Part shown: in pieces, positions 27,602 through 36,382 of the stretch | How the letters are laid out: every line of letters begins with the position of its first letter | Position numbering within the stretch: position 1 is the stretch's first letter | Origin: Arthrobacter gallicola | GTDB lineage: Bacteria; Actinomycetota; Actinomycetes; Actinomycetales; Micrococcaceae | Assembly: GCF_014836775.1 (NCBI RefSeq) | Contig: NZ_JACSQD010000007.1 | Location: forward strand, 1-64,000 | Length of the DNA stretch: 64,000 nt | Reading direction: 5' to 3' | The notes under the pieces: model-generated | Seen by the model: the letters and a program-made list of their open reading frames with translations, nothing else | What the model was told of the DNA's origin: nothing | Database searches by the model: none | Position numbers and translations under genes: made by a program

Positions 27602-29361
27602 CGGACCGGTTCGGCCGGAACTGATGCACCCGGAACCGAATCAGCGGGCGTGAGGAAATCCAGCTCCGTGGTGTCCAGAGTGCGCACGTGCGTGATGTTG
27701 CCGACGGCGCGGTAAATCCCGTTATAGGAGGACATGATTTCGTGCATCTGGAAGAACTCTTCCACCCGGGTCCGGGCGTTGTCCGCGTAGTCGATGTAGA
27801 GGTCCATGTTCCCGATGACGGCGCGGATGCTGTCCGCCATGTGATCCACGTCGCCGGCGGCCACGAGCTCCCCGCAGGGCCCGACCATACGGCCGTCGGT
27901 GGTGGCGAGTTCGTCGCTGATCAGCTGGCGCATACCGCCGACGTCGGTGCCCACGGTGGGGATGCCGGCCGCCATGGCTTCCAGGACCACGATCGGCTGG
28001 CCTTCGTTGTAGCTGGGCAGGACCAGCAGGTCGAACTGGTCCAGCCGGTCCCGGACGTTGACCGTGCCGTGGACGGTGACGTGGTCGTGCAGGTTCAGGG
28101 CATCGATTTTCGCCATGCACGCCTCGTAGTATTCCGGGACGTGTTCGGTGGGGCCGAGCACGTCCAGGTGCAGGTTCGGGAAACCGTAGCGGCGCAGCAG
28201 GTCGATGCTGGAGAGCAGATCCAGCAGCCCCTTGATCGGCACCACGCGGGCAATGTAGACGAGGTTCCAGGTGTGGTTGTCACCGTTGCGGATCAGGTGC
28301 TCCCGCGCGGCGAGCCGGGCCCGGTACTTCTCGTCGAACTCTTCGATCACCATGGCGTTGGGTACCACCACGGCCTTGTCGATGTCCGTTCCCAGGTGCG
28401 CCGCTTCGGTGATCGCCGTTGGGTACAGGTAGGTGATCAGCGCGGCGCTGGGGTAGCAGAAGTGGCCCATTTCGGTCCACCACGCCATCCAGGCCCGCTT
28501 TTCGGGGGTGACGTCGAAGGTGCGGTAGTCCTCCGAGGTGATGGAGAGCGCCATGTTGCGGTCCAGCAGGGTATTAACCGTGTCGCGGACGTACAGGTTG
28601 TGTTCGGTCAGGAGGAAGGATGTGCCGTGGTCGCGGGCGGCGGCGGCTCCGAGGAGTGATGCGTAGCCGGTGGTGTGGGCGTGGTAAACGTTGGCCCGGG
28701 GCATGGTTTCGCCGAGGATGGCGTAGGCCAGGGATAGGAAGTTGCGCAGGGTCCAGAAGGAGTCGGCGAGCGAGAGGTCCAGCTGCGGCATCCGCTCGGC
28801 GAGGGCGGCCATGAATTCCCGTGTGCCCAGCAGCGCCCACAGCGGGTAGGCGCGGGTGCGTTCGTTGAATCCTTCGTCGATGAGGTCCCAAAGCGGGCCA
28901 ACTTCACGCTCCTCGGACAGGGCGTAGAGCGCGTCGAACAGCCGGTGTGCCAACGCCGAGCGCTGGCGGGCATCCATCCCCAGGTCCTTGGCGGACACCT
29001 TCATGAAGTCATGCCGGTGTTCCTGCATGCTCAGGTAGACCGGCCGGACCCACAGGACGTTCTCCGGCATGCCGTACAGGTCCTCGTGCGGGGCGTCGGA
29101 GTCCCAGGTGATGTGGATGATGCCGTAGGTCAGGTCCGGGTTGTGCGTGACGATGTCATGGACCACGGCCGAGACGCCGCCCTTGAGATACGGGTAGGTG
29201 GACTCCATGACAATGGCAACGTCGACGTCGTCGTACTGGGCCTGCGCCGCTGTTTGCGCGGGCTGGACGACGACGGCGGCGGGCTGGGCGGGTGCCTGCG
29301 GCTGGGCGGGTGCCTGCGCGAGCGGGGCGCGGCGGAAGAGTTTCTGCTTGATTCCGTACAT
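27598..29361 (-). CDS. pelF: PelF-like GT4 family glycosyltransferase
   Basis: 587 residues from ATG 29361, with AAAGG seven bases upstream. An Ala/Pro/Gln-rich leader (residues about 10-45) precedes the PelF-specific N-terminal domain (VAIVMESTYPYLKGGVSAVVHDIV, DUF3492), then a GT-B C-terminal domain with VYIARVVPIKGLLDLL and the retaining-transferase segment PSYNEGQPIVVLEAMAAG near residue 450. PelF polymerises UDP-sugars into the cationic Pel polysaccharide in Gram-negatives. The symbol reflects family similarity; the sugar is unknown here. Follows the PelG-like gene by 32 bases. Confidence 0.8.
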   Translation of the reverse strand: MYGIKQKLFRRAPLAQAPAQPQAPAQPAAVVVQPAQTAAQAQYDDVDVAIVMESTYPYLKGGVSAVVHDIVTHNPDLTYGIIHITWDSDAPHEDLYGMPENVLWVRPVYLSMQEHRHDFMKVSAKDLGMDARQRSALAHRLFDALYALSEEREVGPLWDLIDEGFNERTRAYPLWALLGTREFMAALAERMPQLDLSLADSFWTLRNFLSLAYAILGETMPRANVYHAHTTGYASLLGAAAARDHGTSFLLTEHNLYVRDTVNTLLDRNMALSITSEDYRTFDVTPEKRAWMAWWTEMGHFCYPSAALITYLYPTAITEAAHLGTDIDKAVVVPNAMVIEEFDEKYRARLAAREHLIRNGDNHTWNLVYIARVVPIKGLLDLLSSIDLLRRYGFPNLHLDVLGPTEHVPEYYEACMAKIDALNLHDHVTVHGTVNVRDRLDQFDLLVLPSYNEGQPIVVLEAMAAGIPTVGTDVGGMRQLISDELATTDGRMVGPCGELVAAGDVDHMADSIRAVIGNMDLYIDYADNARTRVEEFFQMHEIMSSYNGIYRAVGNITHVRTLDTTELDFLTPADSVPGASVPAEPVR

Positions 29362-29393
29362 GGTTATGCCTTTCAAGACGGGGGTAGGGCGGG

Positions 29394-30881
29394 CTACCAG
29401 GAGGTGGCGTGGCGCCAGAACAGCGTGTATTCGGGCTGGCTCCAGTGGCGTTTGTAGAGAACCCAGGCGACGGCGACGAGCAGCACGTCTGTGGCAACCA
29501 GTGCCGCATAGGCCAGGGCTGCCGCCGTCGGGCTGGTCGAGGCCGCGGCGAGCGCGAAGACTCCTGCGCAGAGGGCCAGGTGGATTCCGCCCAGCAGCTG
29601 CGGTGGCATCCGTACGCCGATGTAGTCCAGTTCGTAGCTGAGGAGAGTCAGGACCATAAACGCCCAGGATGCGGTGCCGACGCAGACCGCCAGAAGGGTG
29701 TTTTCCGGCTGGAAGCCGTCAATTACCAAGGAGATGACCAGCGTCAGGATCATGCCGACCGCGCCGGTGCTGAGGATCGCGCGGTCCACGGTCCGGGTCA
29801 GCCGCTTCGACTCGGCGGCGAGAACTGTCAGCGGTTCCTCGGCGATGGAACGGTGCAGGGAAGTCACGGCCTTATCCACCCGCGGGGCGAGGTGCACAAA
29901 GTAGTAGTTGTAGGCGATCACCGCCGGCAGCATGGACACGAAAACGATGACCACCGGGAAATCGCCGTCCGTTGCGAGGAACAGCAGGTATTTGTCGGCC
30001 CAGAGCACGGCTCCGAGCAGCAGGCCGCGAACGACGTCGCGCGCGAAGTTCCGTCCGGCCGGCCGGTTACGCAGGCTGATGCTGGCCAGTCCGCGTCCCA
30101 TGGCCGCGATCTGGGTGGCCGCTCCCAGGAGCGGCGGCAGCCACCACAGCGTGGGCACGGCGAACAGCGCGGCGGCGTAGGCAACCCAGGCCAGGGCCCA
30201 GAGGCCGCGGCGGTTGCCCACGTTGGCCAGGACCAGGGACTGGACGAACAGCAGGTGGAGGGCGCACAGGGCGGCGTAGGTTGCCATGGCGGTGAAGGAC
30301 CAGCGGGAGGCCAGCCACAGCGGGATGGCGAACAGCACCACGAGCGGTAACGCGTAGCCGAACATGGCCGGCCAGTTGGCGCAGAAACGGCGGGTGATGG
30401 CGGGCATGTTGCGCTCGGCCATCAGGTCACCGATGAGGCGGTAGGCGGGCAGACAGGCGGCCTGCGCCAGCCAGGGAACCGTTATGGAGGAGGCCAGCAC
30501 CAGGTAGGTGAGCTGCACACCGCCCACGTTCGCGGCTGCCATCTCCGGGCTGACCAGCGGGTAGACCAGGTTCAACAGGATCACCGGTGAGAGGTAGAGC
30601 AGCAGGCCGGCGCCGGGGCGGGCGTTATCTACCCCGGTTCTCTGTCCCGGGGATTCCGGGTCCTCCGCGGTATCTGGGTTGCCCGGACGCCCCGGGCGGA
30701 GCAGCTGGAACAGCGTGGCCATGACCAGCAGCGCACCGGCGCCCAGGAGCGCGGCGGACCATTCCCCGGGGAACACGGTGTCCGCGAACGGAACAAGACT
30801 GGTCAGGACTAGCGCGGCGATGATGACCACGGTGCGGCGGCGGACAAAGGTGTCCTGGAAAAGAGACTGTAGCGATGACAT
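29394..30881 (-). CDS. pelG: PelG-like multi-pass polysaccharide export protein
   Basis: 495 residues from ATG 30881 (GGGGGAT before it); an upstream frame extension has no membrane character. About 12 membrane helices; an internal segment VLWADKYLLFLATDGDFP and YNYYFVHLAPRVDKAVTSLHRSIAEEP resembles the MOP-superfamily PelG protein that partners PelF. Mostly the membrane topology and position beside PelF support this, so similarity is moderate. First gene of the operon. Confidence 0.65.
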   Translation of the reverse strand: MSSLQSLFQDTFVRRRTVVIIAALVLTSLVPFADTVFPGEWSAALLGAGALLVMATLFQLLRPGRPGNPDTAEDPESPGQRTGVDNARPGAGLLLYLSPVILLNLVYPLVSPEMAAANVGGVQLTYLVLASSITVPWLAQAACLPAYRLIGDLMAERNMPAITRRFCANWPAMFGYALPLVVLFAIPLWLASRWSFTAMATYAALCALHLLFVQSLVLANVGNRRGLWALAWVAYAAALFAVPTLWWLPPLLGAATQIAAMGRGLASISLRNRPAGRNFARDVVRGLLLGAVLWADKYLLFLATDGDFPVVIVFVSMLPAVIAYNYYFVHLAPRVDKAVTSLHRSIAEEPLTVLAAESKRLTRTVDRAILSTGAVGMILTLVISLVIDGFQPENTLLAVCVGTASWAFMVLTLLSYELDYIGVRMPPQLLGGIHLALCAGVFALAAASTSPTAAALAYAALVATDVLLVAVAWVLYKRHWSQPEYTLFWRHATSW

Positions 30882-31251
30882 GGATCCCCCCGGAACCACC
30901 GCTGTGCGGCACGAATGCGCGTGCGGTGGGATTGCATTGAGACGTGGCTGGCAGGCTGCGGCCTCCATCGGTCCAAGGTGGACCGGTGTAGGTTGGCGCA
31001 GCGTGAGCGCCGCAGGAGCAGATTCGTCCGGTGTCCCAGTTGACGAGGGAAAGTACGTGTCACCGCCGAACTCTCCGGCGAGCACAGTCCTCAGCCTAGA
31101 AATGCGGATGGAGGTGTGGGTGAGTAGCGCCTACGCGTCTTTGTCCGGGGTGTTACTTGGTTATTTCTGGCGCTCCAAGCCGCGAATGTGGCCGCTACTT
31201 GGTGTCGTGGGCCGGTACGGGTTTACCGTGTGGCACCCATGCTCAGACCTG
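30882..31251. other. 370-base intergenic region upstream of the Pel-like operon
   Basis: No supported gene. Contains GGTCCA-AGG-TGGACC (30970-30984), a perfect 6-base inverted repeat about 90 bases before the PelG-like start, a candidate operator. The remainder shows no recognisable feature; the converging end belongs to the M20 hydrolase stop. Confidence 0.5.
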
Positions 31252-32547
31252 CTATCCCGCATCCAGCCGGGTGGTCAGGGCTGCCAACGCCGCGGCCAGC
31301 CCGGTGCCCAGGGTGGGTTCGAGTTCGGGAGCGAACTCCGGTGAGTGGTTCCCGGCAACCGGCTCGCCGGCGTCGACCCTTTTCTGTTTCGCGGAGCCGA
31401 ACATCCAGTACACCGAGGGCACACCGATCGCGTCGGCGAGCAGGCCGAAGTCCTCGCTGCCCATCACCGGCGGCACTTCCTTCACGTTCTGCTCCCCCAG
31501 CGCACGCCGCAAGCCGGGAAGCAGACCGGCGGTGGTCTCCGGATCGTTGTAGCAGCGCGGGAAACTGGAGATCTCCTCGATCAGCGGCTCCGGGGCGCCG
31601 GAGGCGGCGGCCTCGGCGGCGATAATCCGGCGCAGCGCACCCAGCACGTGCTCCCGCACCTCAGGTTCGAAGGTTCGCACGTTGACCGTGAACTCGGCGC
31701 TGCCGGGAATGATGTTCTCCTTCAGGCCACCGTGGAAGGTGCCCACCGTGATGACGGCGGAGTCCCGGGCCGGCACTTCGCGGGAGATGATCGTCTGGAT
31801 CCGCACCACCATGTGGGCGCCAAGGAGAATCGGGTCGATCGATTTCTCCGGCTGCGAGCCGTGCGCCTGCCGGCCCAGCACGGTGATCCGCCAGGAGTCA
31901 GCCATGGCCATCGCGGTGCCGCTGCTGATTTCCACTTCCCCCGCCGCACTGGGCCAGACGTGCTGCCCGTAAATGACCTCGGGACGGGGTGCCTTGCCCC
32001 AGAGCCCGTCGGCGACCATGGCTCGTGCCCCGGCCGCGGTTTCCTCACCGGGCTGGAAGATGAACACCACGGTGCCGGCCCAGCGGTCGGTGCTGCGGGC
32101 CAGCAGCTCGGCGGTGGTTAGGGCCACGGCCATGTGGGTGTCGTGCCCGCAGCCGTGCATCACCGGAACGGCGGTGCCGTCTTCCAGGGTGCCGGTGGCG
32201 GCGCTGGCGTACTCCAACCCCGTGTTCTCCCCGATCGGCAGGCCGTCGGTGTCCGCGCGGTAGCCGACGACCGGCCCGTCGCCGTTGCGCAGGATGCCGA
32301 CGATGCCGGTCCCGCCGCAGGCAAAGGCCTCCAGACCCAGCTCCTGCAGCCGGCCCAGCAGGTAGGCCGCGGTCTCGTGTTCCTGCATGGAGAGTTCCGG
32401 ATGGGCGTGCAGGTAGCGGTAGGTTTCGTGCAGCTTCTGCTGATCCTCGGTTGTGTAGCCGAGGCTGGTGAGGAAAGCGGCGGCAGGTGAACCGGCGGCG
32501 CTGCCGGGAGATGCATCGCTGCCGGCGTTTTCGGTGGGGGCAGTCAT
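31252..32547 (-). CDS. M20 family amidohydrolase/metallopeptidase
   Basis: 431 residues. Cytoplasmic metal-dependent hydrolase of N-acyl amino acids or aromatic amides (AbgB/hippurate hydrolase-like). Metal ligands appear in MHGCGHDTHMA near residue 130-140 and FIFQPGEETAAGARAM (Glu-Glu) near residue 168. The dimerisation domain (LGRQAHGSQPEKSIDPILLGAHMV) begins near residue 225. C-terminal GSEDFGLLAD contains the last ligand. ATG with an AAGGAAGG site. Confidence 0.9.
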   Translation of the reverse strand: MTAPTENAGSDASPGSAAGSPAAAFLTSLGYTTEDQQKLHETYRYLHAHPELSMQEHETAAYLLGRLQELGLEAFACGGTGIVGILRNGDGPVVGYRADTDGLPIGENTGLEYASAATGTLEDGTAVPVMHGCGHDTHMAVALTTAELLARSTDRWAGTVVFIFQPGEETAAGARAMVADGLWGKAPRPEVIYGQHVWPSAAGEVEISSGTAMAMADSWRITVLGRQAHGSQPEKSIDPILLGAHMVVRIQTIISREVPARDSAVITVGTFHGGLKENIIPGSAEFTVNVRTFEPEVREHVLGALRRIIAAEAAASGAPEPLIEEISSFPRCYNDPETTAGLLPGLRRALGEQNVKEVPPVMGSEDFGLLADAIGVPSVYWMFGSAKQKRVDAGEPVAGNHSPEFAPELEPTLGTGLAAALAALTTRLDAG

Positions 32548-32628
32548 GGGTGAACCTTCCTTTGTTGCTCATAGGCGGCGGCCTGCGCGATGCCGCCGCC
32601 CACGTACTCGAATTTTGGAGCGGGCCCG

Positions 32629-33327
32629 CTAACGGAGATTCAGCTGGGCGAGCAATCCTTGTACGGCCTGAACCATGTCTACCGCACCGGCATAATGCCG
32701 CAGGTACGTGACCGGCCGCTCCTTGAAAAGTGGCCCATTGCCGTAAGCCCGGTGGAAGACACGCTGTTCAGCCGGGATCACCCCTCGGTCTACCAGCAGA
32801 TCCCAAAGTATCCGGGTGGTGTCACCCATCGGGATGTACAGAGTGTCGCGGCTGAGTCCTAGAGCTTCCTGCTCTGTTTTGAACCCCGAAAGTACATACC
32901 TGTTCGTGTCGAGCGTTCCCGACTTAATTTCCGTTGGGAGGCCTTTTGCGTCTTTAGTCGGATAATCCTTGACGATGTCTGTCAGGAATGCCCCTTCGAG
33001 AGCCGTCCCTGTGATTGCCTTGCGCAGTTTGGAATCCCCGCCGCTTTTCCGGGCATGGAAGTTCTTGAACGGGGGAAACTCCCCCGTGTCTCCGCCGAGG
33101 CCGAAGTTCGCACCAATGAGTACGACATCTTTTCGAAGCCGAGGGGAAATAGCGGCGCTGTCCTCAAAGATCGTGAGGTCGTCGTTTTCATTCCCCCAGA
33201 CGGCCCAGCTCGCTGCTCCACCTACTCCCTCGCGGGCACCGAGCCTCCTGCTGGCTTCAAACTCGGCGATAGAAACTTCGCTGCGGTTCGCGATCAAGTC
33301 GTCATTAAGTGTTTTTGTTATCCCCAT
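32629..33327 (-). CDS. unknown protein, possibly uracil-DNA-glycosylase-like fold
   Basis: 232 residues (ATG 33327, or GTG 33333 six bases earlier; neither has a strong ribosome site). Blocks such as DVVLIGANFGLGG (about residue 66), FKNFHAR, GAFLTDIVKDYPTKDA and LYIPMGDTTRILWDLL follow the strand-loop order seen in the uracil-DNA-glycosylase superfamily, but key catalytic motifs are not certain. The gene has clearly lower GC than its neighbours. Possible acquired DNA-processing enzyme; annotate as hypothetical. Confidence 0.6.
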   Translation of the reverse strand: MGITKTLNDDLIANRSEVSIAEFEASRRLGAREGVGGAASWAVWGNENDDLTIFEDSAAISPRLRKDVVLIGANFGLGGDTGEFPPFKNFHARKSGGDSKLRKAITGTALEGAFLTDIVKDYPTKDAKGLPTEIKSGTLDTNRYVLSGFKTEQEALGLSRDTLYIPMGDTTRILWDLLVDRGVIPAEQRVFHRAYGNGPLFKERPVTYLRHYAGAVDMVQAVQGLLAQLNLR

Positions 33328-33446
33328 GCCCACAGGCTAGTGGATGGCACCGATGCGATGGGCACCAAATTCGCCGGGCAGCGAAACTGCGCCGACCCGC
33401 CTGTCAGTCTGCTCCAGCCATAGGCAGCGGCACAGGCCCTGCAGCT

Positions 33447-33971
33447 TTACGCGTCCGAACCGGAACGCGCGTCCAGGACCATTTCGCGCAGAATATCCGC
33501 GTGTCCGCAGTGCTGGGCGAGTTCCCGGAGCAGGTGCTGCTGAACCCAGCGCAGGGGCAGCGGTCCCCTGCGGTTCCCACTGAGGAGGGAATCGCCGTCG
33601 AGACCAGCAACGGCTTGGCGGGAGAGTTCAACTGCCCGGGCATAGTCGGCCAGGACCGATTCAATGGTGTCCGTTTCCGCCAGGTCAAAGGACTCATCCG
33701 GGGTCTCCGGGATCCCCAAGCCTGCGCGGGCAGCGCCGGTCACCGCTTCGCCGAACCAGACACGCTCCACGAATGCGGCGTGTTTGACCAGTCCCAGGAG
33801 GGTCGTCTTTGACGGCACCACCTTCCGGCGCACCTCGTCTTCAGTGAGCCCATCCAAGCTGGCGGCGAGCATGCTGCGGTGCTGGTCAATAAACGTGCCA
33901 ATCTGCACGTCAAAGGGAGCGTGGTGGATGCTGGAGCTGTCGGCGTCGTGAAAGCCGTTCCTGTCGTACAA
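33447..33971 (-). CDS. DinB/DUF664 family protein
   Basis: 174 residues. TTG start at 33971 chosen because GGAGGA lies five bases upstream. Four-helix DinB-like fold: DQHRSMLAASLDGLTEDEVRRKVVPSKTTLLGLVKHAAFVERVWFGE (about residues 26-72) with the metal-coordinating His in LVKHAAFVER, and the C-terminal HCGHADILREMV with His pair. Members are putative metal-dependent or bacillithiol/mycothiol transferases. Isolated gene. Confidence 0.85.
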   Translation of the reverse strand: MYDRNGFHDADSSSIHHAPFDVQIGTFIDQHRSMLAASLDGLTEDEVRRKVVPSKTTLLGLVKHAAFVERVWFGEAVTGAARAGLGIPETPDESFDLAETDTIESVLADYARAVELSRQAVAGLDGDSLLSGNRRGPLPLRWVQQHLLRELAQHCGHADILREMVLDARSGSDA

Positions 33972-34063
33972 GCGGGTCCTCCGGTGGCTGCAAGAGGTGC
34001 CGGCCGGGTACCGGGCACCGCTCCCGCAGCCTAGCAACCACAGTGCCCAGCGGGCGCTGAGAC

Positions 34064-35287
34064 TTACCGTTGCTCGGCAGCCGTTTTCCGCAGATGCTCC
34101 GGCTCCAGCTCGGCTAGGCTGGTCACCCCGATCAGCTGCATCACCAGGGTCATTTCCGTCCGCAGGATCTCCAGTGCCCGGTCCACTCCCTGGCGCCCGC
34201 CGGCCATCATCCCGTAGAGATACGCCCGGCCGATCAGGGTGAAGTCCGCCCCGGCAGCCAGCGCCGCGACGATGTCCCCTCCGGACATAATCCCGGAGTC
34301 CAGGATCAGCTGGGCTTCGGGCCCGACGGCGGCGCGGATCTCCGGCAGGGCCCTCAACGGAACCGGCGCGCGGTCCAGCTGCCGGCCGCCGTGGTTGGAG
34401 ACCACCAGGGCGTCCGCACCACGGGCCAGGACGTCGACGGCGTCGGCCGCGGATTGGATACCCTTCACGATCAGCTTCCCGGACCAGTTCTCCCGCAGCC
34501 AGGCCAGGTCCTCCAGATTCAGCGACGGATCGAACATCGTATTGACCTGCTCGGCCACCGACGCCCGCTCCCCCTCGAAGTTGGCGAAGCCCAGCGGTTT
34601 GGTGGTCAGGAAGTTGAACCACCACTCGGGCCGGTAGGAGGCGTCGAGGATGGTCTTGGCGGTCAGGGTGGGCGGCAGGGTCATCCCGTTGCGGGTGTCG
34701 CGGTGCCGGGCGCCGGAGACCGGGGTGTCGACCGTAACGATCAGTGCCCCGAAGCCGGCGTCGGCCGCCCGGCGGATCAGGTCCAGGGAGCGGGGACGAT
34801 CCTTCCAGAGGTAGAGCTGGAACCATTTATCGGCGTCGGGCGCTTCCCGGGCGACCTCCTCGATGGACACCGTGCCCATGGTGGAGAGGGAGAACGGAAT
34901 GCCGAACGCGGCGGCGGCCTGCGCGCCGGCCACCTCACCCTCCGAGTGCATCAGCCGGGTCAGGCCGGTGGGCGCGATGCCCACCGGCAGAGCAGCGTCC
35001 ACGCCGGCGATCTTAGCGCGCAGGTCCACCGCGGAGACGTCGCGGAGCACGCGGGGGTTGAATTCGACGTCGTCAAACGCCGCCCGGTTCCGCCGCAGCG
35101 AGTGCTCGAAAAAGCTGCCGCCGTCCACATACTCGAAGGCCGCCGTCGGGATCCGCCGCTTGGCGATGTCCCGCAGGTCCCAGACGGTGTTGGCCTTGGC
35201 CAGCCGGGCGCGGCGCCGGTCGGGATCGAAGGCTTTGAACTGCACAAGTTCGCGGAGTTCGGAGTACTGGGGAATTCGGCGCTTCAT
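34064..35287 (-). CDS. FMN-dependent alpha-hydroxy acid oxidase/dehydrogenase (LldD/mandelate type)
   Basis: 407 residues. FMN TIM barrel oxidising L-lactate, mandelate or glycolate. Features: PVGIAPTGLTRLMHSEG (about residue 98-114), WFQLYLWKDR, VTVDTPVSGARHRD (substrate Arg and Asp), and the catalytic His in VVSNHGGRQLDRAPV near residue 305. It ends the GntR-lipoprotein-oxidase run on the minus strand with a 42-base gap from the lipoprotein, suggesting a common transcript. Confidence 0.9.
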   Translation of the reverse strand: MKRRIPQYSELRELVQFKAFDPDRRRARLAKANTVWDLRDIAKRRIPTAAFEYVDGGSFFEHSLRRNRAAFDDVEFNPRVLRDVSAVDLRAKIAGVDAALPVGIAPTGLTRLMHSEGEVAGAQAAAAFGIPFSLSTMGTVSIEEVAREAPDADKWFQLYLWKDRPRSLDLIRRAADAGFGALIVTVDTPVSGARHRDTRNGMTLPPTLTAKTILDASYRPEWWFNFLTTKPLGFANFEGERASVAEQVNTMFDPSLNLEDLAWLRENWSGKLIVKGIQSAADAVDVLARGADALVVSNHGGRQLDRAPVPLRALPEIRAAVGPEAQLILDSGIMSGGDIVAALAAGADFTLIGRAYLYGMMAGGRQGVDRALEILRTEMTLVMQLIGVTSLAELEPEHLRKTAAEQR

Positions 35288-35329
35288 AACTGCTTTCCTG
35301 GTTGGTGCTGTGGGGTCTTCAAGCTGCGT

Positions 35330-36328
35330 TTATTCAATAACCGTGTCGGCGGTGTCGAGCAGTTCCTGCGGAACTGTGACGCCCATCCGTTCCGCGGCGC
35401 CCTTGTTGACGACCAGCAGCGATTCGGTCTGCTTTTCCACCGGCATGGTGGCGGGGTCTTCGCCCTCGAGGATCTTGATCGCCATCAGCGCGGTCTGGTA
35501 GCCGAGCTGCTCATAGTCCAGGCCATAGGTGGCCGCCCCTCCGGCTTTCACGGTGGCGCTGTCGCCGACGACGAGCGGCACCTGCTGGGTTTCGGCGGCT
35601 TCCACCACACTGTCGATCGCGGAGACCACGTGCGAGTCGGTGGGGACGTAGAACGCGTCGACGTCGAGCGACTGGGCGGCCTGCTGCACCTCGGCGGTGC
35701 TCGCGACGGAGGCTTCCTTGAGCTCCATGCCCAGCTTCTCCGCGGCTTCGCGGGCCAGGTCCACCTGGACCTGGGAGTTGACCTCGCCGGAGGAATAGAC
35801 GACACCGATGGTCTTGGCATCTGGGGCAAGTTCCTTGACCAGCCCGATCTGGTCCTCGACCGGGCCGAGGTTGCTGGTGCCGGTGATGTTGGCGCCGGGT
35901 GCGTCCCAGGACTCCACGATGCCGGCTTCCACGGGTTCGGTGACGGCGGAGAACACCACGGGAATGTTGCCGACGGCCTGGGCCACGGTCTGGGCTGCCG
36001 GGGTGGCGATGGCCAGGACCAGGTCAAGGTCCGACGTCGCGAAGCCGGCGGCGATCTGGGTGGCCGTGGCTTGGTCGCCCTGCGCGTTTTGGTAGTCGTA
36101 CTCGATGTCCTCGCCCTCGACGTAGCCGTTCTCGGTCATGCCCTTGATGAAACCTTCGCGGGTGGCGTTAAGGGCGTCGATGTCCATGAGCTGGGAGATG
36201 CCGACCTTGATCGGGCCGTCTCCCCCGGCGGCGCCGTCGTTGGCTCCTCCTTCGCCGCCGCAGCCGGCGAGGAACAGGGCGGAGGCGAGCAGCGTGGCGG
36301 TACCGAGGGTTTTGAGTGGACGCTTCAT
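35330..36328 (-). CDS. ABC substrate-binding lipoprotein, TrpX/ABC_sub_bind family
   Basis: 332 residues with signal peptide and lipobox LAGC (about residues 18-25). The sequence matches PF04392-type proteins: VGISQLMDIDALNATREGFIKG, QIAAGFATSDLDLVLAIATPAAQTVAQAVGNIPVVFSAVT. These normally precede a TrpY-like permease and ATPase, but none is present nearby, so it is an orphan. It is preceded by a GntR regulator and followed by the FMN oxidase. Confidence 0.88.
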   Translation of the reverse strand: MKRPLKTLGTATLLASALFLAGCGGEGGANDGAAGGDGPIKVGISQLMDIDALNATREGFIKGMTENGYVEGEDIEYDYQNAQGDQATATQIAAGFATSDLDLVLAIATPAAQTVAQAVGNIPVVFSAVTEPVEAGIVESWDAPGANITGTSNLGPVEDQIGLVKELAPDAKTIGVVYSSGEVNSQVQVDLAREAAEKLGMELKEASVASTAEVQQAAQSLDVDAFYVPTDSHVVSAIDSVVEAAETQQVPLVVGDSATVKAGGAATYGLDYEQLGYQTALMAIKILEGEDPATMPVEKQTESLLVVNKGAAERMGVTVPQELLDTADTVIE

Positions 36329-36382
36329 TGCGTTGCCTTTCGGGTCGGTGTGCTGGTCTGGCGTGGTTCTGGAGCGGCGGGG

